From Bacillus siamensis KCTC 13613 (GTDB lineage Bacteria; Bacillota; Bacilli; Bacillales; Bacillaceae), in assembly GCF_000262045.1 (NCBI RefSeq), contig NZ_AJVF01000013.1:589868-653867 (forward strand): a stretch of 64,000 bases of DNA, written 5' to 3'. Positions within the stretch are counted from its first letter, which is position 1, and the number at the start of each line of letters is the position of its first letter. The notes beneath the pieces were generated by a model, which worked only from the letters and a program-made list of their open reading frames with translations, did not search any database and was not told where the DNA came from. The position numbers were made by a program, and so were the translations under genes. Shown here in pieces: positions 33,272 through 42,892 of this stretch.

Positions 33272-34380
33272 TTGTTTTCCCCCTCGTCAAATAAATTCAC
33301 CCAATCATCTCTGTGAATCACTTCCACCTGCTTCGTGCCCGGAAGCTGATCGCTCCGCTTCCCTTTAGCTTCTAAAATCTCATCGGATGAGTAAAGCGTC
33401 TGGCCTTTTCCGATGATGCCGCCGGGCCCTCTGACTTCCACCACAGCCCCTTTCGGAAAACTGCCCCAGACATCGGCGACACCGGCCGGGAGCAGACTTG
33501 ACCCGTTATGGATCATCGCCTGCTCCGCTCCCCCATCAATGATGATTTCCCCTGATATCGGAGAATGAAACATGATCCATTGCCGTGTATTATTCACTGA
33601 GGACAGCTCTTTATCGCCGATATATGTGCCGTCACCTTTTCCGTCTAAAATCACCCTCAGTTTTTCCCGTCCGGAGCCGGTTCCGATAAACACCTTCACT
33701 CCGAGCGACAATGCGGTCTGGGCGGCGAGAAGTTTTGACTTCATGCCGCCTGTGCCGACTTTTGAGCCTGTTGATCCGGCATATCCGAGCAATTCAGGTG
33801 TGATGTCATTCAGATAGTCAAACCGCTTTGCGTCCGGGTTTTCATTCGGATTGGCATCGTACAGGCCGTTAATGTCTGTGAGAATCACTAATTGGTCTGC
33901 ATGAATCAAACCGCTCACAAGCGCCGACAGCATGTCGTTATCACCGAACGTCAGCTCTTCGACAGATGTGGAATCATTTTCATTGATAATCGGCACGACT
34001 CCCCGCTCCAGCAGCTCCATTACCGTAGCGTACGCATTTCTGTACCGCTCTCTTTTTGAGAAATCATTTCTTGTTAATAAAATTTGCGCCGGCGTCAGTC
34101 CGTATCTTTTTAAATGGTCCATGTATTGCTGCATTAAAAGCGTCTGGCCGACCGCGGCAGCCGCCTGCTTTCCTTTTATCGTAACGGGGCGCGACGGATA
34201 GCCGAGAGCGGAAAAACCCGCGGCCACAGCGCCTGAGGTAATGAGAATGACTTCATGCCCGTCTTCTTTTAATAATGAAATGGCTTCCGTATGCTCTTTG
34301 ATTTTGGTTGCATCAATGCTTCCGTTACTGTTGGTGAGCGAGCTGCTCCCGATTTTCACAACAATTCTTTGCTTTTTCAT
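33268..34380 (-). CDS. proB: ProB, glutamate 5-kinase
   Basis: 370 aa. The amino-acid-kinase domain (about 1-260; [41 protein letters not shown]) is followed by a C-terminal PUA domain (about 275-355). It phosphorylates glutamate to gamma-glutamyl phosphate, the committed and normally proline-inhibited step. It is the first gene of proBA, controlled by a T-box leader. Confidence 0.96.
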   Translation of the reverse strand: MKKQRIVVKIGSSSLTNSNGSIDATKIKEHTEAISLLKEDGHEVILITSGAVAAGFSALGYPSRPVTIKGKQAAAAVGQTLLMQQYMDHLKRYGLTPAQILLTRNDFSKRERYRNAYATVMELLERGVVPIINENDSTSVEELTFGDNDMLSALVSGLIHADQLVILTDINGLYDANPNENPDAKRFDYLNDITPELLGYAGSTGSKVGTGGMKSKLLAAQTALSLGVKVFIGTGSGREKLRVILDGKGDGTYIGDKELSSVNNTRQWIMFHSPISGEIIIDGGAEQAMIHNGSSLLPAGVADVWGSFPKGAVVEVRGPGGIIGKGQTLYSSDEILEAKGKRSDQLPGTKQVEVIHRDDWVNLFDEGENK

Positions 34381-34423
34381 CGTTTCTCCTCCGTGGCAAT
34401 CAATCCAAACCGGCTTTCTTCAA

Positions 34424-34665
34424 TAAAAAAAGCCCATTCCGTCCTGAAAAATAAGGACGAAATGGGCTTTCCGTGGTACCACCTTGTTTGAACGCGTTTT
34501 GCACGCGTCCCGCTTTCCTGTAACGCCAGGTTATCGCGCCTGAGTTTTCCCCTCAGGACTCCAAGGCAGGTTCGGCAGGTTTCATGCGGCAAAATGTTTC
34601 AGCGGGCCATTTTGCTCTCTGTCACAGAAATTTCTGCGTACTGATCCTCTTCAACGCTCAATGAT
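34424..34665 (-). promoter_or_regulatory. T-box riboswitch of proBA (proline specifier CCU)
   Basis: On the minus strand the specifier region reads GAACCTGCC, with proline codon CCT at 34568-34570. The T-box AAGGTGGTACCACGG is at 34471-34485. The terminator AAAGCCCATTTCGTCC..GGACGGAATGGGCTTT plus T-run is at 34424-34470. Uncharged tRNA-Pro should promote read-through. Confidence 0.95.
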
Positions 34666-34673
34666 TTTTTTAT

Positions 34674-34702
34674 ATTATGCAAAGAAAAAAGGTTCTTGTC
34701 AA
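34674..34702 (-). promoter_or_regulatory. Sigma-A promoter of proBA
   Basis: TTGACA (34697-34702) and CATAAT (34674-34679) with a 17-bp spacer precede the T-box leader. Confidence 0.8.
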
Positions 34703-34713
34703 GACATTTTTAT

Positions 34714-34746
34714 CCATAAAAACAGCCCGCCTCCCCGGCGGACCGC
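34714..34746 (-). terminator. Terminator of purU
   Basis: The hairpin CCGCC-GGGGA-GGCGG (minus strand) with flanking pairs is followed by TGTTTTTATGG. Confidence 0.65.
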
Positions 34747-34748
34747 TA

Positions 34749-35651
34749 TCAATTAAATACGATCGTTTTGTTTCCGTGAACGATGACACGGTCTTCCAAG
34801 TGCCATTTTACAGCTCTCGCCAACACGCTGCGCTCAATGGTTCTGCCGATATTCTTCAGATCCTCCGCGTGGTCTCTGTGATCGACGCGTTCGATATCCT
34901 GTTCAATAATCGGGCCTTCGTCAAGATCGTCCGTCACATAGTGAGATGTCGCCCCGATTAATTTCACTCCGCGCTCATAAGCCCGTTTATACGGATTGGC
35001 GCCGATAAAGGCCGGCAGGAATGAATGGTGGATATTAATAATCCGATTCGGATGGGCAGATACAAAATCAGACGTCAAAATCTGCATGTAGCGGGCAAGA
35101 ACGATCACATCAATCTCATATCGCTCCAGCAGCTCAAGCTGGCGCCGCTCCACTTCGGCGCGGATGTCTTTGTTAGCTTTCATGTAATGGAACGGAATAT
35201 TCAGCGGCTCGACCACTTCTTTCGCCTCTTCATGGTTGCTGATGACGACAGCAATTTCGGCCATCATATTGCCGCTTTGCCATTCCCAAATGAGTTCATG
35301 AAGGCAGTGCAGCTCTTTGGATACAAAGATCGCCACGCGCTTCAGCTCACTTGCCAGAGAGAGGCTCCATGTCATGCCGAATGTCTGGGCGATTGAGGCG
35401 AACGCCTGCTTTAAATCCTCTTTTTTCTCACGAATGCCCTTGCAGTCAAATTCAATCCTGAGAAAAAAACGTCCGCCTTCAGGGTCAGTCGTATATTGAT
35501 TTGATTCAATAATATTCGCGCCGTGGTCAAACAAAAACGCGGACACAGCCGATACAATTCCCGGCTGATCGGGGCAGCTGACAAGCAGGCGCCCTTTTTC
35601 CTCATTCCCGTCGCGGTATTCTTTCAGCCGCTGTGTCATATATGAATTCAT
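34749..35651 (-). CDS. purU: PurU, formyltetrahydrofolate deformylase
   Basis: 300 aa, named ykkE in older annotation. The N-terminal ACT domain (about 18-95; RLLVSCPDQPGIVSAVSAFLF) is followed by a formyltransferase-fold catalytic domain (about 105-300) with INIHHSFLPAFIGANPY and the ATSHYVTDDLDEGPIIEQD motif carrying catalytic His and Asp. It hydrolyses 10-formyl-THF to formate and THF, balancing one-carbon pools. The length agrees with the family. Confidence 0.95.
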   Translation of the reverse strand: MNSYMTQRLKEYRDGNEEKGRLLVSCPDQPGIVSAVSAFLFDHGANIIESNQYTTDPEGGRFFLRIEFDCKGIREKKEDLKQAFASIAQTFGMTWSLSLASELKRVAIFVSKELHCLHELIWEWQSGNMMAEIAVVISNHEEAKEVVEPLNIPFHYMKANKDIRAEVERRQLELLERYEIDVIVLARYMQILTSDFVSAHPNRIINIHHSFLPAFIGANPYKRAYERGVKLIGATSHYVTDDLDEGPIIEQDIERVDHRDHAEDLKNIGRTIERSVLARAVKWHLEDRVIVHGNKTIVFN

Positions 35652-35724
35652 ATGCTTTAATCCCTCGTATCTTCATAATTCGTAACTTATTATAGATTAT
35701 ACTGAAAATTTGATAAAAATCAAT

Positions 35725-36039
35725 TTACGAAAGAATTTTCAGCCCTGCGGCTGCGCACAAAATAAGCGCAATGAAAAAGATGCGCTTCGCATCCTTCTGC
35801 TCGCCGTAGAAAAGAATGCCGGCTAAAGCGCCGCCCGCCGTGCCGATACCGGTCCAGATCGCATAGGCCGTTCCCATCGCAATCGTCTCCATCGCATAAG
35901 AAAGCAAGGAAAAAGAAGCCGCAAAGCCTGCGATAATGAAAAGAATCCATTTGACTTTCTTTTCTTTTTGAAATTGATTCATCAAAATGACCCCGAGCAT
36001 TTCACAAAGACCCGCGGCTATCAGGCTGATCCAATGCAT
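35725..36039 (-). CDS. ykkD: YkkD, SMR-family guanidinium exporter subunit
   Basis: 104 aa, four membrane helices, with the conserved membrane Glu in the first helix (LIAAGLCEMLGVILM) and the AYAIWTGIGTAGGALAGI block. With YkkC it forms a heteromeric small multidrug resistance pump. Control by the guanidine-I riboswitch shows that the physiological substrate is guanidinium. Its start overlaps the ykkC stop by one base (TAATG-type junction). Confidence 0.94.
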   Translation of the reverse strand: MHWISLIAAGLCEMLGVILMNQFQKEKKVKWILFIIAGFAASFSLLSYAMETIAMGTAYAIWTGIGTAGGALAGILFYGEQKDAKRIFFIALILCAAAGLKILS

Positions 36040-36377
36040 TACGCCTTCTCCTCCTTCGTCTCTGGCTTATCCTGCGTAACCAGCTTTAATCCGATAACAC
36101 CGATCAGCAAAACGCCGATCAGCACGATTTTCACCGGATCGGCCTGCTCTTTGAAAAGCAGAATTTCACTGAGCACGGTGCCGGCTGTTCCGAGCCCGGT
36201 AAAGACCGCATATACCGTTCCTACGGGCAGGCTGTCTGTCGCCTTGATTAATAGATAAAAACTGATGATGATTCCCGTAATCGTGGCGCTCCACGCCAGT
36301 GCCGAATCAGCATGTTTCAGTCCGGTGACCCATACCACTTCAAATACGGCGGCTATGACCACTAAACCCCATTTCAT
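36039..36377 (-). CDS. ykkC: YkkC, SMR-family guanidinium exporter subunit
   Basis: 112 aa from the ATG at 36377; longer in-frame starts run into the riboswitch terminator and are rejected. Four membrane helices, with the essential Glu in [18 protein letters not shown] and the [16 protein letters not shown] block. Partner of YkkD. It is the first gene behind a guanidine-I riboswitch. Confidence 0.95.
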   Translation of the reverse strand: MKWGLVVIAAVFEVVWVTGLKHADSALAWSATITGIIISFYLLIKATDSLPVGTVYAVFTGLGTAGTVLSEILLFKEQADPVKIVLIGVLLIGVIGLKLVTQDKPETKEEKA

Positions 36378-36407
36378 GTTCTTCACCCTTTCTTGTTCCG
36401 GACAATA

Positions 36408-36549
36408 CAAAAAAGCCCGGATAGTCGTCTCACATGAGATTGACTCTCCCGGGCTTTTTTCCCTCCGTGTGCATATGCGGGAATATGTCCGCATATGTGT
36501 TTTCTCTCGGACCAGGCCATGTATGAACATGCGGAACCCTAGAAAACAT
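36408..36549 (-). promoter_or_regulatory. Guanidine-I (ykkC) riboswitch
   Basis: The minus strand shows the conserved TCTAGGGTTCCGC, TGGTCCGAGAGAAAAC and ACACGGAGGGA..AAAAGCCCGGGAGA blocks. The overlapping terminator is GCCCGG..CCGGGC with a T-run (36408-36459). Guanidinium binding prevents termination. Confidence 0.97.
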
Positions 36550-36559
36550 GTCTGTTCGT

Positions 36560-36588
36560 ATCATACTACACTTCGCTGAAACGTTCAA
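36560..36588 (-). promoter_or_regulatory. Sigma-A promoter of ykkCD
   Basis: TTGAAC (36583-36588) and TATGAT (36560-36565) with a 17-bp spacer overlap the 3' end and stop codon of ykkB. Confidence 0.7.
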
Positions 36589-37111
36589 TGTCAGATGTAA
36601 TATCAAAAACCGTCAGCTGCCTTTCCCATTTATTAACGGTCTCGCCTGGCACCATGCCGATTTTTTCCGCGACGCGGACGGAAGCAAGATTATTCGGGTC
36701 AATCAGCGCCGCGATACGTCCGTATTGTTTCGTGTGAAAACCATACTTCAGACAGGCTTTCGCAGCCTCCGTCGCATAACCGCATCCCCAGCAGCTGCGG
36801 GCAACCATATAGCCGATTTCCATCAATGTGTTTCCGTTTACCGTCTGCGGAACGATTCCGCATTGACCGAGAAATGCGCCCGTCTCTTTATCCTCTGCGA
36901 TCCAAAGACTGACGCCGTATCCTTTGGCCAGACGTTTGTTCCAGGCAATCCATTCCTTTGTTTCACGCCTGCTTTTAAGAGAAGGATAATATTTCATGAC
37001 CTCTTTGTCGGTAAACAGCCCGTACAAATTTTCTTCATCGTCATCCCGCATGGTCCGCAGGCGGATACGCCCGGTTGTCAGGATGGTGCCGGAAGATTTA
37101 TGTTTCATCAT
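36566..37111 (-). CDS. ykkB: YkkB, GNAT-family N-acetyltransferase
   Basis: 181 aa from the ATG at 37111; an in-frame GTG at 37120 abuts the GGAG site and is less likely. The RimJ/RimL-type GNAT fold shows TGRIRLRTMRDDDEENLYGL at the start and the acetyl-CoA loop region (MVARSCWGCGYATEAAKACLKYGF). The substrate is unknown. It lies upstream of the guanidine exporter, but with its own expression, as the ykkCD promoter lies at its 3' end. Confidence 0.85.
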   Translation of the reverse strand: MMKHKSSGTILTTGRIRLRTMRDDDEENLYGLFTDKEVMKYYPSLKSRRETKEWIAWNKRLAKGYGVSLWIAEDKETGAFLGQCGIVPQTVNGNTLMEIGYMVARSCWGCGYATEAAKACLKYGFHTKQYGRIAALIDPNNLASVRVAEKIGMVPGETVNKWERQLTVFDITSDIERFSEV

Positions 37112-37174
37112 ACACGCCACGCTCCTTTCCCTGTAATAGATTATGGATCCGGCGGGAAAAGTCCTTTTTCAGCG

Positions 37175-37203
37175 TAAAAAAACCGCTTTTTTAAAAGCGG
37201 TTT
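37175..37203 (-). terminator. Terminator of ykhA
   Basis: The AAACCGCTTTT/AAAAGCGGTTT hairpin is followed by a T-run on the minus strand, 10 bp after the ykhA stop. Confidence 0.85.
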
Positions 37204-37212
37204 GGCGATTGA

Positions 37213-37731
37213 TTACCAAGGCTTATCTGTTCCGAGCGCCTCAGCCAGGGCCTTGCTGTGTTTTAAGCGGTTTTTTCGTTCTCCGGCGCGCTGAACGGCC
37301 GTCTTGTGAAGCATAATTTCTTCCTCGGTTTCAGGCACGATCCGCGGAACGGGCACCGATTTCCCGTTTGAATCGAGCGCGACGAATGTCAGAAACGACG
37401 TTGCCGCAAGCTCGCGTTCACCCGTCATCAGATGCTCTTTAATGACTTTGACAAACACCTCCATAGACGATGTGCCGACCCATGTGACGTAGGATTCAAG
37501 ACATACGGAATCCTGTTGGCCGATCGGGCGCAAAAAATCTACAGAGTCCATTGAGGCCGTGACTGTTTCACATCGGCAGTGACGGGCCGCGGAAATTGAG
37601 GCGATGTCATCTATGTAGCTCATCAGCTTTCCGCCAAACAGTGTATTGTGATTATTCGTATCGAGCGGAAAAACCCTGCTTGTCTTGACAACCCTTGTTT
37701 CTTTGCAAAACCTTGATTCTGGCAACTTCAT
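37213..37731 (-). CDS. ykhA: YkhA, hotdog-fold acyl-CoA thioesterase
   Basis: 172 aa. The motif PLDTNNHNTLFGGKLMSYIDDIASISA (about 22-48) and MDSVDFLRPIGQQDSV are those of the BFIT/YciA-type acyl-CoA hydrolase family, with the catalytic Asp in the YIDDIAS helix. It likely hydrolyses medium- or long-chain acyl-CoA and adjusts membrane lipid pools. A single gene with its own terminator. Confidence 0.9.
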   Translation of the reverse strand: MKLPESRFCKETRVVKTSRVFPLDTNNHNTLFGGKLMSYIDDIASISAARHCRCETVTASMDSVDFLRPIGQQDSVCLESYVTWVGTSSMEVFVKVIKEHLMTGERELAATSFLTFVALDSNGKSVPVPRIVPETEEEIMLHKTAVQRAGERKNRLKHSKALAEALGTDKPW

Positions 37732-37912
37732 ATGATTTAAACTCCCCTTTGTGTCTGGTCGTACTGCATCTGTACCTTATTAAACAATAATTTGACCATT
37801 TTGTCTAAAATTTTAAATGTTAAGTTGGTTAGATATTCTATCAGAAATGTTTCATTATTCATCGCATCCGGGAATAATAAACGCACATTGATTACTGATA
37901 GGAGGCTGTCAC

Positions 37913-38773
37913 ATGGACGTATCCATTCCCAAATTCACACAGAAACCGGCATGCCGAAGTGAATATGATGCTTTGAAGACCGTTATCTTATGCCGGCCGG
38001 AACACATGGCCATCAAAGATATTATTAACGGAACACAAAAACATTTCAAACAAGAAAATATTGACATCCCCACCGCCCTCAAACAGCATGATGCATTTAT
38101 TGACATTTTAAAATCCCATCAGATTGAAGTCGTCCTGCTTCCCGCCGATCCCGGTTTGCCCGAGCAGGTATTCACCCGGGATATCGGATTTGTCTTAGGA
38201 GAGACGGCGTTTATTTCAAGCATGGCGGCTTCAGTCAGGCAGGGAGAAGAAAAAGTATTTCAAAACCTGCTTGACGAGGAGAACATCCCTTATACGCGGC
38301 TCAGAAAAGCGAACATTGAAGGCGGCGACGTCATGATCGCAGACGGCACCGTTTATGCCGGGCTGAGCGAGCGCACGGATAAAACGGCTGTCCGGGAGCT
38401 GCAGGAAGCGCTGCCGGAGATGACCGTTGTGCCGATCCCTCTCAAGGAGGATTTCTTACATTTGGACTGTGTATTTAATATGATCTCGGAAACGGAGGCG
38501 CTATACTGCAAAAATGGCTTGGGGCAAAAAGAAATTGATCTTCTCGCCGAACGTTTTGAGCTGATAGAAGTGCCTGAAGAAGAGCAATTTACGCTCGGCC
38601 CGAATATCCTGTCTATCGGGAATCAGACAATTATCAGCCTGCCCCAGCACCGTCATACGAACCGCGAGCTCAGAAAAAGAGGATATAAAGTCATTGAAAC
38701 CGAGTTTTCCGAAATTATTAAATCAGGCGGTTCCTTCCGCTGCTGCACCCTTCCGCTTGTCAGAACATCTTAA
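37913..38773 (+). CDS. ykgA: YkgA, dimethylarginine dimethylaminohydrolase-like amidinotransferase-fold enzyme
   Basis: 286 aa. It shows the pentein-fold motifs of DDAH: TRDIGFVLGETAFIS, NIEGGDVMIADG (substrate-guanidine-binding Glu-Gly-Gly-Asp), HLDCVFNMIS (catalytic His region) and a C-terminal GGSFRCCTLPLVR containing the nucleophilic Cys. It probably hydrolyses a methylated arginine or related guanidino compound. The real substrate in Bacillus is not established. The start follows AGGAGG. Confidence 0.88.
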   Translation: MDVSIPKFTQKPACRSEYDALKTVILCRPEHMAIKDIINGTQKHFKQENIDIPTALKQHDAFIDILKSHQIEVVLLPADPGLPEQVFTRDIGFVLGETAFISSMAASVRQGEEKVFQNLLDEENIPYTRLRKANIEGGDVMIADGTVYAGLSERTDKTAVRELQEALPEMTVVPIPLKEDFLHLDCVFNMISETEALYCKNGLGQKEIDLLAERFELIEVPEEEQFTLGPNILSIGNQTIISLPQHRHTNRELRKRGYKVIETEFSEIIKSGGSFRCCTLPLVRTS

Positions 38774-38842
38774 ACATTTACAAGGCAGTTTCCTTCAAGA
38801 TACGTTAATATAGAGAAGACAAGACTTAAAGGGGGAAACCGA

Positions 38843-39892
38843 ATGGCTAAGTACATAGGATATGCGGGAACATATACAAAAGGCGGAAGCGAAGGTATTT
38901 ATTGTTTTGAACTTGATACAGAAGCGAAACGGCTCAGCCGGCCGAAGCTGGCTGCAAAGCTCGGCAACCCGACGTACGTCACACCGAACTCTGATAACAG
39001 CATGCTGTATTCCATTGAAAAAGCAGACGGTAAAGGCGGCGTGGCAGCCTATCAGATTCATCAGAACAGCGGGGAATTAACTTTTGTGAACCATCAGCTG
39101 ATTGAAGGCCCGTCACCGTGCCACGTCAGCATTGATGAGAAACACGAATACGTTTTAACCGCGAATTACCACAGCGGAAAAGTGCACGCCTTTCCGGTCA
39201 ATGAGGACGGAAGCCTGCGGGAGCCGGCAGCCGAAGCCGCTCATACGGGGACTGGCCCTCATGAAAGACAAGAGAAACCGCATGCCCATTTCGCGGGCTA
39301 TACACCTGAGCATAACTACATTGCAGCCCTCGATTTAGGGACGGATACGCTGTATACGTACCAAATGAAAAACGGTGCGCTCACTGAGGTGAAAACCCAT
39401 TCTTTCGCACCCGGTTCAGGGCCGCGCCACATCGTTTTCCATCCGGCGGAGAAATATGCCTATGTCATGACGGAAATCAGCAATGAAGTCATTGTGCTTG
39501 AATACAACCCGACCTTAGGTGAATTCAGAGAGCTGCAGGTCATTTCCGCTTTGCCTGAAGGATTCACGGACAAATCGCAGGGCAGCGCGATCCGCATATC
39601 TAAAGACGGCAGATTTCTTTATGCCGCCAACCGCGGACATGACAGCATCGCCATCTTTAAGGTCAACCAGTATTCCGGTGAATTGTCTCTTCTTGAATGG
39701 GTGCCGACAGAAGGAAACTGGCCGCGTGATTTCGCGTTTGATCCGTCCGAAACATTCCTTGTCGCGTCAAATGAAGAAACGGGAAATCTGGTTTTGTTTG
39801 AACGTGACTCCGAAACGGGCGGACTGACTCTGCTTCAATCCGACGTACCGGTTCCGTATCCGGTCTGCGTGTCATTTCTCCATCAGGTTTAA
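38843..39892 (+). CDS. pgl: Pgl, 6-phosphogluconolactonase (YkgB type)
   Basis: 349 aa seven-bladed beta-propeller of the YbhE/YkgB lactonase family. Repeated blade motifs are visible (YVTPNSDNSMLYSIE, CHVSIDEKHEYVLTANYHSGKVHAF, PRHIVFHPAEKYAYVMTEISN, IRISKDGRFLYAANRGHDSIAIF). It hydrolyses 6-phosphogluconolactone in the pentose-phosphate pathway. AAAGGGGG precedes the ATG. Terminated by a hairpin shared with the convergent ykfD. Confidence 0.93.
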   Translation: MAKYIGYAGTYTKGGSEGIYCFELDTEAKRLSRPKLAAKLGNPTYVTPNSDNSMLYSIEKADGKGGVAAYQIHQNSGELTFVNHQLIEGPSPCHVSIDEKHEYVLTANYHSGKVHAFPVNEDGSLREPAAEAAHTGTGPHERQEKPHAHFAGYTPEHNYIAALDLGTDTLYTYQMKNGALTEVKTHSFAPGSGPRHIVFHPAEKYAYVMTEISNEVIVLEYNPTLGEFRELQVISALPEGFTDKSQGSAIRISKDGRFLYAANRGHDSIAIFKVNQYSGELSLLEWVPTEGNWPRDFAFDPSETFLVASNEETGNLVLFERDSETGGLTLLQSDVPVPYPVCVSFLHQV

Positions 39893-39896
39893 TCAA

Positions 39897-39932
39897 AAAG
39901 AAAGCTGACGGCATAAGGTCAGCTTTCTTTTT
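39897..39932. terminator. Shared terminator of pgl and the dpp-ykf operon
   Basis: The hairpin AAGAAAGCTGAC/GTCAGCTTTCTT with T-runs on both strands contains the ykfD stop. Confidence 0.9.
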
Positions 39933-40890
39933 TGTATAAGTGGCAGGCGACAAAACGCCCTGTCTTCACTTCCTCAAGCTCAGGCGTTATTCTGCCGCAG
40001 ATCTCCATCGCTTCAGGACATCGCGTCCTGAACACACAGCCGCTCGGCGGGTTAAGGGGACTCGGCAGCTCCCCTTTCAGAATGATCCGTTCACGCTTGT
40101 CCTCAAGAAGCGGATCAGGAATCGGGATTGAGGATAAAAGCGCCTTCGTGTAAGGGTGAAGCGGTTCCTTATAAAGCGCAGCGCTTTCTGTGATTTCCAT
40201 CATGCGCCCCAAATACATCACGCCGATCCGGTCGCTGATATGCTTAACCATTGATAAATCGTGGGCTATAAATAAAAATGTCAGCCCTTTCTCTTTCTGA
40301 AGCCTTTTTAAAAGGTTGACGACCTGGGCCTGTACGGACACATCAAGCGCGGAAATCGGCTCATCCGCCACGATAAACTCGGGGTGCAGAGAAAGCGCTC
40401 TGGCAATCCCGATTCTCTGCCTCTGTCCGCCGCTGAATTCGTGGGGATACCGGCTGCCGAAATCCGGATGAAGCCCGACAGATTCAAGCAGTTCATCGGC
40501 CATCATCAGCCGGGCTTTACGTGTATTGTAAAGATTATGGATTTCCATCGGCTCCATAATAATTTCCCGTACGGTCAAACGCGGATTTAACGAGGCGTAA
40601 GGGTCTTGGAAAATCATCTGCAGCTTGCGGAAGAGGACGGACCGCTGTTCTGCCGCGGCACGGTGTATGTCCGTCCCTTCATATGATACCGACCCGGCCG
40701 TCGGATCATACAGACGGAGAATAACCCTTCCGAGCGTCGATTTACCGCATCCCGATTCTCCGACGAGTCCGAATGTTTCCCCTCTTTGAATGTGAAAACT
40801 GACACCGTCGACTGCTTTGACGGCTTTCTTTCTTCCGGCGTCAAAATGCATTTTCAGCCCGCTGACTTCAAGGAGCGGAGATGCCGTCAT
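39919..40890 (-). CDS. ykfD: YkfD, oligopeptide ABC transporter ATPase (OppF/DppF type)
   Basis: 323 aa from the ATG at 40890, seven bases from GGGGG. Walker [10 protein letters not shown], signature [12 protein letters not shown], Walker [15 protein letters not shown], and the C-terminal oligopeptide-transporter domain with an iron-sulfur-like Cys pattern ([18 protein letters not shown]). It is the second ATPase of the Dpp system, here placed at the operon end, and works with DppD. It starts 2 bases after ykfC. Confidence 0.93.
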   Translation of the reverse strand: MTASPLLEVSGLKMHFDAGRKKAVKAVDGVSFHIQRGETFGLVGESGCGKSTLGRVILRLYDPTAGSVSYEGTDIHRAAAEQRSVLFRKLQMIFQDPYASLNPRLTVREIIMEPMEIHNLYNTRKARLMMADELLESVGLHPDFGSRYPHEFSGGQRQRIGIARALSLHPEFIVADEPISALDVSVQAQVVNLLKRLQKEKGLTFLFIAHDLSMVKHISDRIGVMYLGRMMEITESAALYKEPLHPYTKALLSSIPIPDPLLEDKRERIILKGELPSPLNPPSGCVFRTRCPEAMEICGRITPELEEVKTGRFVACHLYKKES

Positions 40891-40892
40891 AT

Positions 40893-41792
40893 TCATTCCC
40901 CCTTTTCGCTTATACAGCGGCGTACGGTGCATAATTCTTTTTCATAGACGGTTCCTTTCAAACGCAGCACTTCGATGGCTTTTCCCGTTTTCGGGGAGTG
41001 CAGCATCCTGCCGTCTCCAAGCGCCAAACCGACATGGTGAATCGCGCCTTTTCCTTCTTCATAGGCGAAAAACAAAAGGTCAGCCGGCCGGATATCGTTT
41101 ACTTCTGCGCCGCGTCCCGCTTTTGCCTGGTCCCGGGCATCTCGGGGAAGGGTATAGCCGTTTGCTTTAAATATCGAATACATCAATCCGGAGCAATCAA
41201 ACCCAAAACCGCTCAGTCCTCCCCATAAATACGGAAGTCCAAGAAACATCATTGCCGTTTCGATGACATCTGCGGCCCGCCCTTCTGTATGCCGAAATTC
41301 GTCTGCGTCAGCTTCATTTATGAGCCGTTCCCCGAGCGGCGTCATCACACGAAAAAAGCCTTTTTCACGTCCTGATGCCGGAAGACGCGTTAAGAAACTC
41401 ACTTCCAAGTCCGGTTCGCCGTTTGTTTGATATAAAAAAGCTGTCGGTTTGGTAATCCAGACGGCGGGAGAAGATGTTTGAAAGCCGGATGCTGAAAGCT
41501 GGCTTTTCTTCATCCAGCCCGGATATCCGCGCGCGTCCTTTTTTGAAGGCTGACCGGGAACGGCAACAAAAGCCCATTCTCCTTCTTCTTTGAGAATGAT
41601 CACCTCTTCCCCGAAAAGCACTTGCGTTTGGACAAGATTGTCCGTGCATAATCGGAGCCGCTCTTCATATCCCATAGCCGCCAGCCATTTTCTGATCTTG
41701 GGCGGGTTTTCGAGCATCGGCGCATCATGCGAACGGGGAGATGACGGCAGCGTCCATATGTTGGCTGCCGCCGCTGTTACGGCTGCCCTCAT
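40893..41792 (-). CDS. ykfC: YkfC, NlpC/P60 gamma-D-glutamyl-L-diamino acid endopeptidase
   Basis: 299 aa. Bacterial SH3-like regions (about 25-165) are followed by an NlpC/P60 domain (about 180-297), with catalytic Cys in [12 protein letters not shown] and His in [11 protein letters not shown]. It cleaves gamma-D-Glu-diamino acid bonds in murein tripeptides taken up by Dpp, giving L-Ala-D-Glu for YkfB. There is no clear signal peptide, consistent with cytoplasmic peptide recycling. It overlaps ykfB by 4 nt. Confidence 0.94.
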   Translation of the reverse strand: MRAAVTAAAANIWTLPSSPRSHDAPMLENPPKIRKWLAAMGYEERLRLCTDNLVQTQVLFGEEVIILKEEGEWAFVAVPGQPSKKDARGYPGWMKKSQLSASGFQTSSPAVWITKPTAFLYQTNGEPDLEVSFLTRLPASGREKGFFRVMTPLGERLINEADADEFRHTEGRAADVIETAMMFLGLPYLWGGLSGFGFDCSGLMYSIFKANGYTLPRDARDQAKAGRGAEVNDIRPADLLFFAYEEGKGAIHHVGLALGDGRMLHSPKTGKAIEVLRLKGTVYEKELCTVRRCISEKGE

Positions 41793-42886
41793 TGTTTCGC
41801 CTCCTCTTGCACCGACACACCGGTAATGCCGAGACCCGGTTCATCGGGGATCGTAATCTGGCTGCCGCTGTATATGATGCCGCCTTTAATGAGATCATTT
41901 TTCAGCATAAGCGGCGCATCAAAATCAAACTTTGTCACATTGCGTTTGCCCGCTGCAAAATGGGCTGCGGCGGTGATGCCGAGCTTGGTCTCAATCATGC
42001 TGCCGACCATGCATTCCACCCCGCACGTTTCCGCCATCGCATTGATTGTTTCCGCCTGCTTGATGCCGCCCGCTTTCATCAGCTTAATATTGATTAAATC
42101 GGCGCTTCTTGTCTGCAGCACGCAAAAGGCCTGACGGGGCGTAAACACGCTCTCATCCGCCATAATCGGCGTGTCTACGGCATCGGTGACCTGTTTCAGC
42201 CCGCCGATATCGTCTTTGTGAACAGGCTGTTCGACCAGCTCAATGCCGAGTCCGGCGTCTTCCATCTTTCGGATCGCGGCCACGGCTTCTTTCGGCGTCC
42301 AGCCTTGATTCGCGTCCAGTCTCAGTTTGACGTTTGCGCCGACACGTGATCTGACCGCCTGAATCCGCGCCACATCGTCTGATATGTCACCTATGCCGAC
42401 TTTTATTTTTAAAATACGAAACCCTTTATTTACATAATGGTCCGCGTCCCCCGCCATCTCCTCTGGAGAATTGACGCTGACGGTAAAATCCGTTTCCAGT
42501 GTATTCCGATAGCCGCCGAGCAGCCGGTAAAGCGGCTGCCCGTGCATTTGCGCCCATCCGTCATATACAGCCATATCTACAGCGGCTTTTGCGCTTTGAT
42601 TTCTTTCCAACAGCCGGCTGATATCATACAGCACAGCTTCCATGCCGGAAAGGCTCCGCCCTAAGAGAGCGGGCTTCAGCACATCGCAGACTGCGCTTTC
42701 AATACCGGCCGCGCTGTCGCCTGTAATCACAACCGTCGGCGGTGCCTCGCCCCATCCGGTCAGACCGTTGTCAAATGTGAGCTTCACAATGACAGATTCA
42801 GCATAGTAAACCGTGCGCAAAGCGGTCTTAAACGGCTTTTTCAGCGGGACGGATATCCGCCCCGTTTGAATATCTGTTATTCTCAC
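41789..42886 (-). CDS. ykfB: YkfB, L-Ala-D/L-Glu epimerase
   Basis: 365 aa enolase-superfamily enzyme (muconate lactonising subgroup). Catalytic Lys in LKIKVGI (KxK), metal ligands in LRLDANQGW, ELVEQP and MADESVFT, and second-base Lys in INIKLMKAGG. It epimerises the murein-derived dipeptide L-Ala-D-Glu so that it can be hydrolysed and used. Spaced 6 bp from ykfA. Confidence 0.95.
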   Translation of the reverse strand: MRITDIQTGRISVPLKKPFKTALRTVYYAESVIVKLTFDNGLTGWGEAPPTVVITGDSAAGIESAVCDVLKPALLGRSLSGMEAVLYDISRLLERNQSAKAAVDMAVYDGWAQMHGQPLYRLLGGYRNTLETDFTVSVNSPEEMAGDADHYVNKGFRILKIKVGIGDISDDVARIQAVRSRVGANVKLRLDANQGWTPKEAVAAIRKMEDAGLGIELVEQPVHKDDIGGLKQVTDAVDTPIMADESVFTPRQAFCVLQTRSADLINIKLMKAGGIKQAETINAMAETCGVECMVGSMIETKLGITAAAHFAAGKRNVTKFDFDAPLMLKNDLIKGGIIYSGSQITIPDEPGLGITGVSVQEEAKQ

Positions 42887-42892
42887 GCCTGA

